A DNA stretch of 64,000 nt from Ilumatobacter sp035556435 (GTDB taxonomy: Bacteria > Actinomycetota > Acidimicrobiia > Acidimicrobiales > Ilumatobacteraceae). Position 1 is the stretch's first letter; each line of letters opens with the position of its first letter. Position numbers and translations under genes: made by a program. This document shows, piece by piece, positions 34,137-42,187 of the stretch. The DNA is taken from assembly GCA_035556435.1 (NCBI GenBank), contig DATMEY010000023.1, forward strand, positions 27,639 through 91,638. The letters are read 5' to 3'. Below the pieces are notes generated by a model. That model was not told the DNA's origin. It did not search any database and saw only the letters and a list, made by a program, of their open reading frames with translations.

Positions 34137-34606
34137 CGGATCGCGGTGCGCTCGCCGTGCGTGCTCTGGGGGACGCCGCGGGCGAGTGAGAAGTGGGTGT
34201 GGGTGCCGACCCACGCGGCCCCGTGCGAGTCGCGCGCGAGCACGATCGTCGCCCGCCCGGGGCGATCGAACGGGGTGCCGTCGGCGCCGATGCCCACCGA
34301 CGTCCAGGGCACGATCGCCACGGCCAGCAGCCCGTCGGGCGAGGCCTGGACGACCAGCTCGTCGACGAGGAACGCGAACTCCTCGATGCGCGGCCAGATC
34401 TGCGACCACTGCTCGGCCTCGACCTCGTCGCGCCCGGCGACGACGTCGGCGTGGGTGCCGAACGCGACCAGGTCGCCGGCGAAGCGCTCGCGCCCCGCCC
34501 GGATGTCGGCCGCGGCCACTTCGGCGCTCCACCCGGCGACCCACTCGCGCACCGATGCGATCACCGTGTCGCTCACCGGGCTGCTCGACGTGTCGACGTT
34601 GCCCAT
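34133..34606 (-). CDS. SnoaL/NTF2-like small protein
   Basis: This 157-residue protein has the cone-shaped NTF2/SnoaL pattern: an N-terminal helix (VREWVAGWSAEVAAADI), FAGDLVAFGTHADVVAGRDE, a central QIWPRIEEF, and C-terminal strands with LAVAIVPWTSVG and ATIVLARDS. This fold serves as isomerase, dehydratase or ligand carrier. I use the ATG at 34606, which is well spaced from GGGGG; an ATG two codons upstream is too close. It is co-transcribed with and overlaps the gamma-glutamyltransferase gene, and the operator at 34642 lies just upstream. Confidence 0.75.
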   Translation of the reverse strand: MGNVDTSSSPVSDTVIASVREWVAGWSAEVAAADIRAGRERFAGDLVAFGTHADVVAGRDEVEAEQWSQIWPRIEEFAFLVDELVVQASPDGLLAVAIVPWTSVGIGADGTPFDRPGRATIVLARDSHGAAWVGTHTHFSLARGVPQSTHGERTAIR

Positions 34607-34641
34607 GTTCATGTTCCCCCTTGCAGAAGGCTCGCGGTCAT

Positions 34642-34654
34642 GTATACAGTATAC
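34642..34654. promoter_or_regulatory. Palindromic operator upstream of the SnoaL/GGT and di-iron operons
   Basis: GTATACAGTATAC is a perfect 13-bp palindrome between the divergent starts at 34606 and 34733. It matches the site at 31397 at 11 of 13 positions and that at 26563 at 11 of 13. Probable third binding site of the same regulator. Confidence 0.65.
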
Positions 34655-34732
34655 GCATCGACTCGACGCCGTCCGTCGGCCACACGTAAGACCACCAGAT
34701 GTAGACCCACAGGCAGACAAGAGGAGCTTGCC

Positions 34733-35473
34733 ATGACCGAACTACTCGACCGCCAGGAATTCCGCACCGCGCTCGAAGAGGCCATCAAGGGCCGCGAAGC
34801 CAAGAACGCCTCGTTCTCCAAGGCCTGGGCCAGCGGCGAGCTCGAGCGCGAGCACTTCGCCCGCTGGGCCGAGAACCACTACCACTACGTGGGCCCGTTC
34901 GCCGACTACCTCGGCTACATCTACTCGAACACCCCCGACACGGCCACCGACGCCAAGGACTTCCTCCTCCAGAACATGTACGAGGAAGAGCTGTCCGACG
35001 TGCGTCACACCGACCTGTTGATCCGCTTCGCCGAGGCCTGCGGCACCACCCGCGAGCGCGTGATGGACATCGACAACGCCACCGCCGTCACCCGCGGGCT
35101 GCAGGGCTGGTGCTACGCGATCGCGATGCGCGAGCACTTCGCCGTCGCCACCGCCGCGCTGGTCGTCGGGCTCGAGTCGCAGGTGCCATCGATCTACCGC
35201 CGCCAGTACCCGGTGCTGGTCGACCCCGACGGCTACGGGTTCACCGAGGAAGAGGCCGAGTTCTTCGACCTCCACATCACCAGCGACGAGATCCACGGCG
35301 AGCGCGGCTACCAGATCGTGCTCGACTACGCCGACACGCCCGAGCTCCAGCAGCGCTGCCTCCAGCTCGTGCGCCATGGGGCCGAGGCTCGCTTCTCGTA
35401 CACGAAGGCGCTGTACGACACGTACGTGGCTCCCGAGGCACCGGTCGACAACCCCGAGCCGGCCCTCGCCTGA
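34733..35473 (+). CDS. Heme-oxygenase-like di-iron (HDO/TenA-PqqC fold) protein
   Basis: This 246-residue all-helical protein has the TenA/PqqC/heme-oxygenase fold: FARWAENHYHYVGPFADYLG, MYEEELSDVRHTDLL, REHFAVATAALVVGLESQVP and FFDLHITSDEIHGERGYQ. The H181-x3-D185-x2-H188 motif, with His92 and acidic residues 84-89 and Glu148, resembles the metal site of heme-oxygenase-like di-iron oxygenases such as SznF, rather than PqqC or TenA, which bind no metal. It would activate O2 and oxidise a nitrogen or C-H bond. GAGGAG stands 6 bp before the ATG. It leads an operon with a [2Fe-2S] protein and a Rieske ferredoxin, plausible electron donors. Confidence 0.78.
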   Translation: MTELLDRQEFRTALEEAIKGREAKNASFSKAWASGELEREHFARWAENHYHYVGPFADYLGYIYSNTPDTATDAKDFLLQNMYEEELSDVRHTDLLIRFAEACGTTRERVMDIDNATAVTRGLQGWCYAIAMREHFAVATAALVVGLESQVPSIYRRQYPVLVDPDGYGFTEEEAEFFDLHITSDEIHGERGYQIVLDYADTPELQQRCLQLVRHGAEARFSYTKALYDTYVAPEAPVDNPEPALA

Positions 35474-35515
35474 GCTGCGCCCGCGCCGACACGCCTGCCC
35501 TGACCGGACGTTCGT

Positions 35516-35878
35516 ATGCCGCGCATCCGCTTCGACACCAGCGACCGCGAGGTCGAGTTCCCCGACGGCGACGAGGTCAACTTGTTGCGCGTCGCGATCC
35601 GCAACGACTGCGGCATCCCGTTCAAGTGCGCTAGCGGTAACTGCGGCACCGACCGGGTCAAGGTGGTCGAGGGGTACGACCAGTGCGACCCGCCCCGCCG
35701 CCGCGAGCGCGAGCGGCTCGGCGAGCTGATGGATCAGGGCTACCGGCTGGCCTGCCAGACGTACGTGCGCGGCGACGTCAGCGTGCAGTGGGACCCCGAC
35801 CAGCGCGCACTCGACGAGCACGGCCGGGCCTACGACCGCCTCAAGCAGGTGTGGCTCGCCAAGGACGACACCGCATGA
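35516..35878 (+). CDS. [2Fe-2S] ferredoxin with an altered cluster motif
   Basis: This 120-residue beta-grasp ferredoxin has the plant-type layout DCGIPFKCASGNCGTDRVKV and a final Cys in RLACQTYVRGDVSV. In the standard motif C-x4-C-x2-C...C the ligands would be Cys38, Cys43, residue 46 and Cys80, but residue 46 is Asp. An extra Cys32 lies six residues before Cys38, and Cys57 is also free. The cluster may use Cys32 or have Asp ligation, which would shift its redox potential. It is 42 bp after the di-iron protein gene and probably supplies electrons to it. A long acidic/basic tail follows the last Cys. Confidence 0.85.
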   Translation: MPRIRFDTSDREVEFPDGDEVNLLRVAIRNDCGIPFKCASGNCGTDRVKVVEGYDQCDPPRRRERERLGELMDQGYRLACQTYVRGDVSVQWDPDQRALDEHGRAYDRLKQVWLAKDDTA

Positions 35879-36003
35879 GCCGGCGTTCAAGCGCCACGCA
35901 GGCTGGGCGCCACCAACGGTGCTCCAAGGCCAACGTCGACACAACCACCGCGGGCTGGAGCAACGCCGACGTGCAGCCCGAACGATCGGAGGATTCAGGA
36001 TGA
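35875..36003 (+). repeat. 129-bp intergenic element with 42-codon ORF (copy B)
   Basis: Same organisation as copy A at 13135: its ATG overlaps the ferredoxin stop (ATGA) and its TGA overlaps the Rieske ATG (ATGA). The peptide is M-S-R-RSSATQAGRHQRC...GW...RSEDSG. The end GGAGGATTCAGG offers a ribosome-binding site for the Rieske gene. The DNA matches copy A over the whole length without gaps, most strongly in the first third. Confidence 0.6.
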
Positions 36004-36350
36004 GTTGGGTCACCGCTGGTGAGGCGGCGGCAATCGTCAAGGCCCGGCGGTTCGCGTTCGACGTCGACGGGCGCCAGGTGCTCGTGGTCGCCCACGAAGG
36101 CGGGTTCTACGCGTTCGACAACATCTGCGTCCACCGCCAGCGCGAGCTCACCAAGGGCGTCGTGCTCAACGGCAAGCTCGTGTGCCCCGGCCACCAGTGG
36201 GCGTTCGCGCTCGACTCGGGGTGGGAAGCGGTCAAGGAGTGCTACCAGCCGACGTTCCCCGTGCGCGTCAGCGACGACGGCATCGTCGAGGTCGACATCG
36301 CGCCGGCGGCCGACAACGCCCCGGCGCCCAGCGCAGCTGACGGGAGCTGA
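36000..36350 (+). CDS. Rieske [2Fe-2S] ferredoxin-like protein
   Basis: This 116-residue small Rieske domain protein contains NICVHRQRELTKG and LVCPGHQWAFALDSG, i.e. CxH and CxxH for two-Cys, two-His ligation of a [2Fe-2S] cluster. It resembles the ferredoxins of Rieske oxygenases and nitrite reductase small subunits. The ATG at 36000 overlaps the end of the repeated small ORF. It is the third protein of the di-iron operon, so electrons may pass from a reductase outside the window through one or both ferredoxins to the oxygenase. The C-terminus is Ala/Pro-rich and probably disordered. Confidence 0.88.
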   Translation: MSWVTAGEAAAIVKARRFAFDVDGRQVLVVAHEGGFYAFDNICVHRQRELTKGVVLNGKLVCPGHQWAFALDSGWEAVKECYQPTFPVRVSDDGIVEVDIAPAADNAPAPSAADGS

Positions 36351-36357
36351 GCAGCCT

Positions 36358-37116
36358 CTACGCCCGCTCGCCCCCTGCTACCTCGGGAGGCGTGTCGTCG
36401 CTGACCGGCTCGTTGTCGACCCGACCGTCCTCGATCCGCACCACTCGGTCGGCGTAGTGCGTGATCCTCTGGTCGTGGGTAACGATGATCGCTGAGGTTT
36501 CGCGCGCCTTGAGTTCGTCGCGGATCAGCTTCACGACCTGGTCGCCGGTCGTCGAGTCGAGCGCCGAGGTCGGTTCGTCGAACAGCACGAGGCGGGGCTG
36601 GTTCATCAACGCCCGCCCGATCGCCACCCGCTGACGCTCCCCGCCCGACAACCCCGCCGGCAGGTTCTCGGCACGGTCGCCGAGGCCCAGCTCGCCGAGC
36701 AACTCGTCGGCTCGCCGCCGGGCGGCAGCCCGATCGCCGCGCCGGCGGCCGCCGAGTTCGTCGACGACGAGCAGGTTCTCGCGCGCGGTGAGGAACGGCA
36801 CGAGGTTCACCGATTGGAACACGAACCCCACCGAGGTTCGGCGGAACTCGGTGAGCTCGCGCGCCGACAGGCCCGAGATGTCGCGTCCGGCGAACTCGAC
36901 GGTGCCGTCAGTAGGCGTGAGCAGGCCACCGGCGATCGAGCACAAGGTGGTCTTGCCCGAGCCGGACGGGCCGATCAGGGCGACGATCTCGTCGTGATCG
37001 ATCGTCAGCGTGGCGTCGGCGAGCGCGACGATCTGCTGCTCGCCGACCGTGTACTCCTTGCGAACGCCCGACATGTCAAGCACGGGCGCGTCGCCGTCGG
37101 AGCGGGGTGGGGTCAT
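36358..37116 (-). CDS. ABC transporter ATP-binding protein, LolD/MacB type
   Basis: This 252-residue ATPase has Walker A (GPSGSGKTTLCSIAGG), a Q-loop in VGFVFQSVNLVPFLT, signature LSGGERQRVAIGRALM, Walker B LVLFDEPTSALDS and the H-loop VTHDQ. Its sequence places it with the MacB/LolD/FtsE-like ATPases, which drive mechanotransmission rather than solute pumping. It overlaps by four bases the first of two FtsX-like permease genes. The complex may export or extract a lipid, lipoprotein or peptide. Confidence 0.92.
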   Translation of the reverse strand: MTPPRSDGDAPVLDMSGVRKEYTVGEQQIVALADATLTIDHDEIVALIGPSGSGKTTLCSIAGGLLTPTDGTVEFAGRDISGLSARELTEFRRTSVGFVFQSVNLVPFLTARENLLVVDELGGRRRGDRAAARRRADELLGELGLGDRAENLPAGLSGGERQRVAIGRALMNQPRLVLFDEPTSALDSTTGDQVVKLIRDELKARETSAIIVTHDQRITHYADRVVRIEDGRVDNEPVSDDTPPEVAGGERA

Positions 37117-38228
37117 GGGCTACCTCCGATCGCCGCGGCAGGGTCGATTCGCAACACCCGCCGGAGTGAGAACACGCAACCGATCACGGCCGCCGCCAGC
37201 ATCAGGGCACCACTCGTGACGAGCCGGCTCGGCGTGACCTGGAACGGGATCGAGCCGGGCGGGATCACCGCCGCGAGCGCGAGCGATGCCACCACGCCGA
37301 GCGCTGTGGCAACCAGCGCCAGCACGGCCGCCTGGGCGGCCACACCGAGGAACAGCGTGCGGCTCGACGCGCCGATCGCCTTGAGCACGCCGTACAGGCC
37401 GGTCCGCTCGACCGTGATCAGCGTGAAGAACAAGGCGACCACCACCATCGCCACGACGGCCGTGACGCCGATGATCTGGTTGAACGTCGAGCGCTGCTGC
37501 GACACGCCGGGCAGCTCGTCGATCGCGTCCGCCAGCGTCAGCGCCTCGACGCGGTTGTCGGCGGCCGCCTCGATCGCGCCCGCCAGCTCGGTCGGGTCGC
37601 CGTCGGTGCGTACCACGACGGCCTGCACGGTGCCGTCGCCGAGCGCCTGCGCCGGACGGTTGGCCCCGGCGACTTCGCGCCATGTGTCGAGCGACGCCCA
37701 CAACGTGGCCTGGCCCGAGTACTGGGTGTCGCGGACGAACCCGGTGACCGTGACCGGCGTGCGCGCCGGCCCGAGCAGCAACACGTCGCCGATCGTGACG
37801 CCTTCTTGCTCGATGCTGTCGTCGGCGATCACCTCGCCCGGTGGCGGCGGCTGATCGGGCAGGCCGGACGGCGCCAGCTCGTAGCCGATCAGCGCCGTGG
37901 CGATCAGGTCGCGGCGGTCGGGCTCGGGTTCCGGCCGGGCGCCGAGTTGCACGCTGCCCAACCCGCCGGTCTCGGCGACGCCGGGCGCGGCGTCGATGGC
38001 GCTGCGTACATCGGCTGTGATCCGGCTGCGGGGCAGCGACGCACCCGCATCGGCGGAGTACACGATCACGTCGGCGCGCTGGGCGCGGTAGGCGCCGGTG
38101 CTCGCCGACAGGAGCCCGTCGAGCAGGGCACCCAGGAACATCAGCAGCACGGCGACCGCCGTCAGCACCGCGGTGGCGGCGACGAACCGCCCCGGCCGGC
38201 GCAGCAGCTCGCGGAGAGCCAACCTCAT
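37113..38228 (-). CDS. FtsX-like permease of the LolD/MacB-type transporter (1)
   Basis: This 371-residue protein has one N-terminal transmembrane helix (about residues 18-38), a large extracytoplasmic MacB_PCD-like domain (about 40-240) and three C-terminal helices of the FtsX domain (VTAVVAMVVVALFFTLITVE; VLALVATALGVVASLALAAV; AAAVIGCVFSL). The short loop after the second helix (TGLYGVLKAIGASSRTLF) is typical of ATPase coupling. The start is the ATG at 38228, overlapping the end of the second permease gene. Confidence 0.88.
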   Translation of the reverse strand: MRLALRELLRRPGRFVAATAVLTAVAVLLMFLGALLDGLLSASTGAYRAQRADVIVYSADAGASLPRSRITADVRSAIDAAPGVAETGGLGSVQLGARPEPEPDRRDLIATALIGYELAPSGLPDQPPPPGEVIADDSIEQEGVTIGDVLLLGPARTPVTVTGFVRDTQYSGQATLWASLDTWREVAGANRPAQALGDGTVQAVVVRTDGDPTELAGAIEAAADNRVEALTLADAIDELPGVSQQRSTFNQIIGVTAVVAMVVVALFFTLITVERTGLYGVLKAIGASSRTLFLGVAAQAAVLALVATALGVVASLALAAVIPPGSIPFQVTPSRLVTSGALMLAAAVIGCVFSLRRVLRIDPAAAIGGSP

Positions 38229-39343
38229 GCGGCGCCTCCGGCCGGTTCGACCGCGGCGACCGGTTCGGTGCGGCGCACGCGAGCGAGTGACGCCAGCGCG
38301 CCGACGACCGCGAGGGCGACGAATACCAACGCCCACGTGGCGACCGACGCCGGGTCGTAGCGCAGCGTCAGCCCGCCGATCTGGCGGCCCGACAACGGCA
38401 AGGCGAGCAGCACCCCGACGGCGATGCCGGCCAGCGTGATCATCAGCACCTGGGCGAACAGGGCGCGCAGCAGCACGCCGCTGCGCGCTCCGATCGCCCG
38501 CAGCAGCACGAGCGCGCGGGCCTTCTGGAGCGTGATGATCAGGAAGAACAGGCCCGTGACGAGCGGCACGATCAGGGCGTACAAGCCGAGGATCACCTGG
38601 AACGACTGGCGCACCTGCGCCACGCCGGGCGCGGAGTCAGCCGCGTCGGCGCGGGTGACCGCGTCGGCGTCACCGACCTGGTCGTTGATCCGGTCGACCA
38701 GCTCGGCTGGCTCGACGCCGCGGGCTGGCGCGACCGCGAGCGCGCTGGCGGGTATCTCGGCAGCGTCGGGGTTGAACGCCTGGACCGCCGCCTCGAACGT
38801 GGCGTAGTCGGTGAACAGTGTGGGCGACACGCTGAGCTGGACGTCGTCGGCCACGCCCACCACCTCGACCTCGAACCCACCGTCGGGTGCCAGCACGGTG
38901 ACCATGTCGCCGACTGCGAAGTCGACGCTGCTGCCGACGGCCTGGTTCGGGCCGTCGGCGGCCCGGCCGGCGGCCAGCTCACGGGGCTGACCGAGCGGTC
39001 CGTCGGTGCCGATCAGCGATGCCTCGGTGGCATCGGCCGCGTCGCCCACCCGCACCGACAGGGTCGTCTCGCCGATCCGGTTGTGCTCGCCGATGCCGTC
39101 GACCGCGAGCACCTGCTGCTCGACGTCAGGGGTCAGCATGCTGCCCTGGAGCGCTCGCTGGGCATCGATGCCGTACACGATGACCGGGGCCGACTGGTTG
39201 CGGATCGCCCCGACGAATGCGGTGACCAAACCCTGCTGAAGCGCCTGCTGGAACAGGACCAGGAACAGCAGCAGCCCGATCGCCACCGCCAGCATCCCGA
39301 ACCGCACCAGGCCGCGACGGATCTCGCGCAGCGCCAGGAACAT
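38225..39343 (-). CDS. FtsX-like permease of the LolD/MacB-type transporter (2)
   Basis: This 372-residue protein has the same architecture as its downstream neighbour: one N-terminal helix (MLAVAIGLLLFLVLFQQA), a large external domain, three C-terminal FtsX helices and the coupling loop KARALVLLRAIGARSGVLLR. Two different FtsX subunits with one ATPase imply a heterodimeric membrane unit. It is the first gene of the three-gene operon. No substrate-binding or HlyD-like partner is encoded nearby. Confidence 0.88.
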   Translation of the reverse strand: MFLALREIRRGLVRFGMLAVAIGLLLFLVLFQQALQQGLVTAFVGAIRNQSAPVIVYGIDAQRALQGSMLTPDVEQQVLAVDGIGEHNRIGETTLSVRVGDAADATEASLIGTDGPLGQPRELAAGRAADGPNQAVGSSVDFAVGDMVTVLAPDGGFEVEVVGVADDVQLSVSPTLFTDYATFEAAVQAFNPDAAEIPASALAVAPARGVEPAELVDRINDQVGDADAVTRADAADSAPGVAQVRQSFQVILGLYALIVPLVTGLFFLIITLQKARALVLLRAIGARSGVLLRALFAQVLMITLAGIAVGVLLALPLSGRQIGGLTLRYDPASVATWALVFVALAVVGALASLARVRRTEPVAAVEPAGGAA

Positions 39344-39499
39344 CGAGTCAGCGTACGGCAGCGGACGAACGCTGCGACGGGAGCGGCCGGGGCCACGTGC
39401 TCCACGTCACCTTGGCCGCTGACGGCCACTCCGGTTCGCTGTCGAAACCACCGGTGAAATTCGGGGGTAGCGGTACGGGGCAGTCTCTACGATCCGGCG

Positions 39500-40351
39500 A
39501 TGGCTACCGGGTTGGACGGAACCTCCTCGTCGATGACGCCGCGCTGGTGGACGCCGGTGTGCCTGCTGGCGATCGCCGGATGGGTCGGCGCGGCCTTCAC
39601 CGGCGCGTACGTCTGGCCGGGCGGCGACACCGGCAGCCGGCACGCTGTCGTGCTCTACGGAGCGCTGTTCTTCGGGCTGATCTTCGGATACTCGATCTGG
39701 AACATCCGGCGCACGCAACTCAGCGAGCGCAGCGAACTGTTCGACCGGCTCGCCCTCACACCGGTGTCGCCCGCCGCGCTGCGGGCGTCGACGCGGGGCC
39801 TGTACCGGATCGGCTACGTGTACCTCACGCTCGGCATCATCGTCACCGGGCTCGGGCTGGGCGCGATCGCCGCGTACGGCACGGCGTGGGAGTCGCGGCT
39901 GATCTACATCTCGATCGCGATCGTGGCCGGATGGTGCGTCTACATGTTCTACGCGCTGCGGGCGACCACCCAGGTGAGCGACAGCGTGTTCGCCCCACTC
40001 GGGCTGAGCCTCGTGGCGATGCCGTCGTACCGCATCGGCCTGCTGCACGACATGCGGTCACTCGAGGGTGCGGTCGTGTACGCCGGCAACCGGCGCGGCC
40101 GCGACGTGGAGATCGTGCTCGGCATCGGGGTCACCGCCACACGGGTGGCGGGGCCGGCGGCCGGCACGCTGCCGAATTCGGCGCGTCAGATGGCCGACCT
40201 GACCGGCGAGCGCAGCGCCGGCTGGCGCGACGTCACCGTCGAGTTGGCCGACGGCGACGTGCTCGTCCGCCGCACCGGCCGCGACAGCGGCAAGTGGATG
40301 TTCCACGACCTGCTCCTCGCCGAATCGATCGCCACCGGCCAAGGCGGTTGA
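39500..40351 (+). CDS. Hypothetical membrane protein with four helices and a soluble C-terminal domain
   Basis: I do not recognise this 283-residue protein. It has four hydrophobic helices in residues about 18-155 (CLLAIAGWVGAAFTG; VLYGALFFGLIFGY; YLTLGIIVTGLGLG; IYISIAIVAGWCVYM) and a C-terminal domain of about 110 residues, rich in beta strands, with two similar segments (VVYAGNRRGRDVEIVLGIG and RDVTVELADGDVLVRR). The ATG has TACGAT exactly at -12 to -7, supporting the start. The stop codon lies in a degenerate family I repeat (GGCGGTTGAGCC). It is divergent from the FtsX operon, but nothing else links them. Confidence 0.75.
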   Translation: MATGLDGTSSSMTPRWWTPVCLLAIAGWVGAAFTGAYVWPGGDTGSRHAVVLYGALFFGLIFGYSIWNIRRTQLSERSELFDRLALTPVSPAALRASTRGLYRIGYVYLTLGIIVTGLGLGAIAAYGTAWESRLIYISIAIVAGWCVYMFYALRATTQVSDSVFAPLGLSLVAMPSYRIGLLHDMRSLEGAVVYAGNRRGRDVEIVLGIGVTATRVAGPAAGTLPNSARQMADLTGERSAGWRDVTVELADGDVLVRRTGRDSGKWMFHDLLLAESIATGQGG

Positions 40352-40403
40352 GCCTGGCCCCAAGGTGGTCGAGTGCCGCCGCCAGGCGGTGTATCGAGAC
40401 CAC
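40344..40403. repeat. Family I half and family II palindrome
   Basis: GGCGGTTGAGCC (containing the stop codon of the membrane protein gene) is followed by GGTGGTCGAGTG...GGTGTATCGAGACCAC, a complete family II element at 40364-40403. The HAD gene follows in the same direction. Confidence 0.7.
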
Positions 40404-40468
40404 ACCTACCTGCCCAACACCCGTGGCGGGCCGCGGGCTCGACGAACCGGTGTGGTAGTGCTGGGCCG

Positions 40469-41275
40469 ATGACGACGATCGACCTGGTGGTCACCGACCT
40501 CGACGGCACGCTGTGGGACGCCCACCAGGTGGTGCACCCACAAACGCTGGCGGCGTGGGCCGAGGTCGAGCGGCGCGGCGTGCCGGTACTGGTGGCCACC
40601 GGCCGCCGGGTCGGGTCGACCGCCGAACCTCTGGCCGAGTTGGGCTTGCGGCCGCCGGCGGTGTGCCTCAACGGCGCGCTCGGGCTCGACCTGGCCGGTG
40701 GCGAACGCTTCCACCGGGCCACGATCGCTGCCGACGACGCGACCGCGGTGCTCGCCGCGTTCCGGGCGCAGGGGTTGCAGCCGTGCGTGTACGTCGACCG
40801 CGACGACGTGGCGGTGTACGTCGACGCCGAACCGTCAACCCACCCGCTGCACCTCCAGAGCTTCGGCGCCGCGGTCGCGGTGGGCGACCTCGACCGCGTG
40901 TGCGCGGCGGAAGCCGTGCTCGCGTTCGCCGTGCTGGGCGGCGACCAGACACAGTTGGCCGGGGTCGCCACCGCGGTCGCCGCGGCGGGCATCGCTCACC
41001 TCGACGTCGATACCTACTACGGCGGGCACACGCTGACCGTGTCGGGCCCGGCGATGTCGAAGTGGAACGGCGTGCTCGCGTTCTGCGCCGCCCGCAGCCT
41101 CGACCCCACCCGGGTGCTGGCGATCGGCGACGGCCCGAACGACGCCGAACTACTCACCGGCGCGGCCGTCGCCGTGGCCCCCAGCAACGGCCACCCGACT
41201 GCGCTCGGCCTCGCCGACCACCACGTCGCCCCCGCCGCCGACGGCGGCTGGGCAACCATCCTCGACCTGCTCTGA
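40469..41275 (+). CDS. HAD-superfamily hydrolase, Cof type (IIB)
   Basis: This 268-residue HAD phosphatase has the nucleophile motif LVVTDLDGTLWDA, the Thr motif LVATGRRVGS, a C2B-type cap from about residue 75 to 185, a conserved Lys in MSKWNGVLAF, and the acidic motif AIGDGPNDAELL. This is the Cof/YidA-like subfamily, which hydrolyses sugar phosphates, phosphorylated vitamins or nucleotides in the cytoplasm. The ATG at 40469 is immediately upstream of the domain. No operon partner; a tandem repeat follows the stop. Confidence 0.9.
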   Translation: MTTIDLVVTDLDGTLWDAHQVVHPQTLAAWAEVERRGVPVLVATGRRVGSTAEPLAELGLRPPAVCLNGALGLDLAGGERFHRATIAADDATAVLAAFRAQGLQPCVYVDRDDVAVYVDAEPSTHPLHLQSFGAAVAVGDLDRVCAAEAVLAFAVLGGDQTQLAGVATAVAAAGIAHLDVDTYYGGHTLTVSGPAMSKWNGVLAFCAARSLDPTRVLAIGDGPNDAELLTGAAVAVAPSNGHPTALGLADHHVAPAADGGWATILDLL

Positions 41276-41280
41276 CCTGC

Positions 41281-41370
41281 AACCCGGCGGTAGAGCCCGC
41301 AACCCGGCGGTAGAGCCCGCAACCCGGTGGTTGAGCCTGCAACCCGGTGGTTGAGCCTGTCGAAACCACC
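41281..41370. repeat. Four tandem 20-bp copies of one arm of repeat family I
   Basis: Units start at 41281, 41301, 41321 and 41341. The first two read AACCCGGCGGTAGAGCCCGC and the last two AACCCGGTGGTTGAGCCTGY. The last unit continues into CGAAACCACC, completing a normal palindrome. Local amplification and paired divergence of a repeat arm. Confidence 0.85.
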
Positions 41371-42161
41371 TACAGGAGTGCGCCCAACGGGGTGACGTCG
41401 CGGTGATGGAAGTGGTCGGCGCGGCGCTCGGCTCGTTGGCGGTTGCTGACCGGGTTGGCGATCATCGAGAAGATCCGGCGCGACCACGGCGACATGTTTG
41501 GTGGCGACGAGTGGACGATCGAGTCGCCGAACATCAGCATCGTGCCGGCGGGCCCCTTGGGGCACACCAATCCGCCCCGTTCGGCGAGCGGGCCGACGAC
41601 GTCGGGGCCGACCGTCCACAACGGAAAGCTGGTCGTGGTGGTGTCGAGCGACGTCGGTGCCGGCCCGCCGGCGTGCGAGCCGCGGATGAACATCAGCGGC
41701 CCGTTGAACTCGGTGACGTCGTCGAGGTAGATGTGCAGGTTCACCGCCAGCGGTTCGGGCACGCCATCTTCATGGTGATGCGTCGCGAAGTCGTAGTGCC
41801 ACTGCCACTGCTCGCCGGTGAACGCCTCCTTGACGTTGACCTTGACCTGCTGCGCGTAGAGGGGCACGTCGCCGAGTACCTGCCAGGCGGGGACGAGCAG
41901 TCGCGGGTCGTTGACGAGTTCCCCGAACAGCTCGTGACGCTGATGCAGCGCCATCGCCGTGCGCACCACACCGCTGCCGCGCTCGCGGATGTTCTCGACG
42001 ACGTCCTGCGCGATCAGGCTGTCGAGTGCCGAGTTGATCGCGCCCACCTCGTCGGCGCTGAACCTCCCGGGGAGCACGATCACGCCGTCGCGTGCGTACG
42101 CGTCGAGTTGCTCGTCGGTGAGTGCCGCCGCGGTGAGACGGTCGGTGGTGTTGGTGGGCAT
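41370..42161 (-). CDS. Phytanoyl-CoA dioxygenase family protein, ectoine-hydroxylase-like
   Basis: This 263-residue Fe(II)/2-oxoglutarate dioxygenase has the PhyH/EctD core: DGVIVLPGRFSADEVGAINS, the iron-binding WQWHYDFATHHHEDGVPEP (HxD), IYLDDVTEFNGPLMFIRGSH, and a late His/Arg in HSSPPNMSPWSRRIF. The HxD segment resembles the EctD signature WHSDFETWHxEDGMP but differs in it, so hydroxylation of ectoine is possible but not assured; another amino acid or amine could be the substrate. It is 26 bp after an SHMT-like gene on the same strand. AAGGGAGA precedes the ATG. No ectoine biosynthesis genes occur in the window. Confidence 0.85.
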   Translation of the reverse strand: MPTNTTDRLTAAALTDEQLDAYARDGVIVLPGRFSADEVGAINSALDSLIAQDVVENIRERGSGVVRTAMALHQRHELFGELVNDPRLLVPAWQVLGDVPLYAQQVKVNVKEAFTGEQWQWHYDFATHHHEDGVPEPLAVNLHIYLDDVTEFNGPLMFIRGSHAGGPAPTSLDTTTTSFPLWTVGPDVVGPLAERGGLVCPKGPAGTMLMFGDSIVHSSPPNMSPWSRRIFSMIANPVSNRQRAERRADHFHHRDVTPLGALL

Positions 42162-42187
42162 CGCTGCGGTCTCCCTTCGGGTACGGG

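Noticed and set aside
41281..41370. CRISPR-like or iteron array
   Set aside because: The 20-bp units are contiguous, without spacers, and derive from an arm of repeat family I. No replication initiator gene is near.
41370..42161. Ectoine hydroxylase ectD
   Set aside because: The signature deviates at several positions and there are no ectABC genes in the window; it is kept as EctD-like only.
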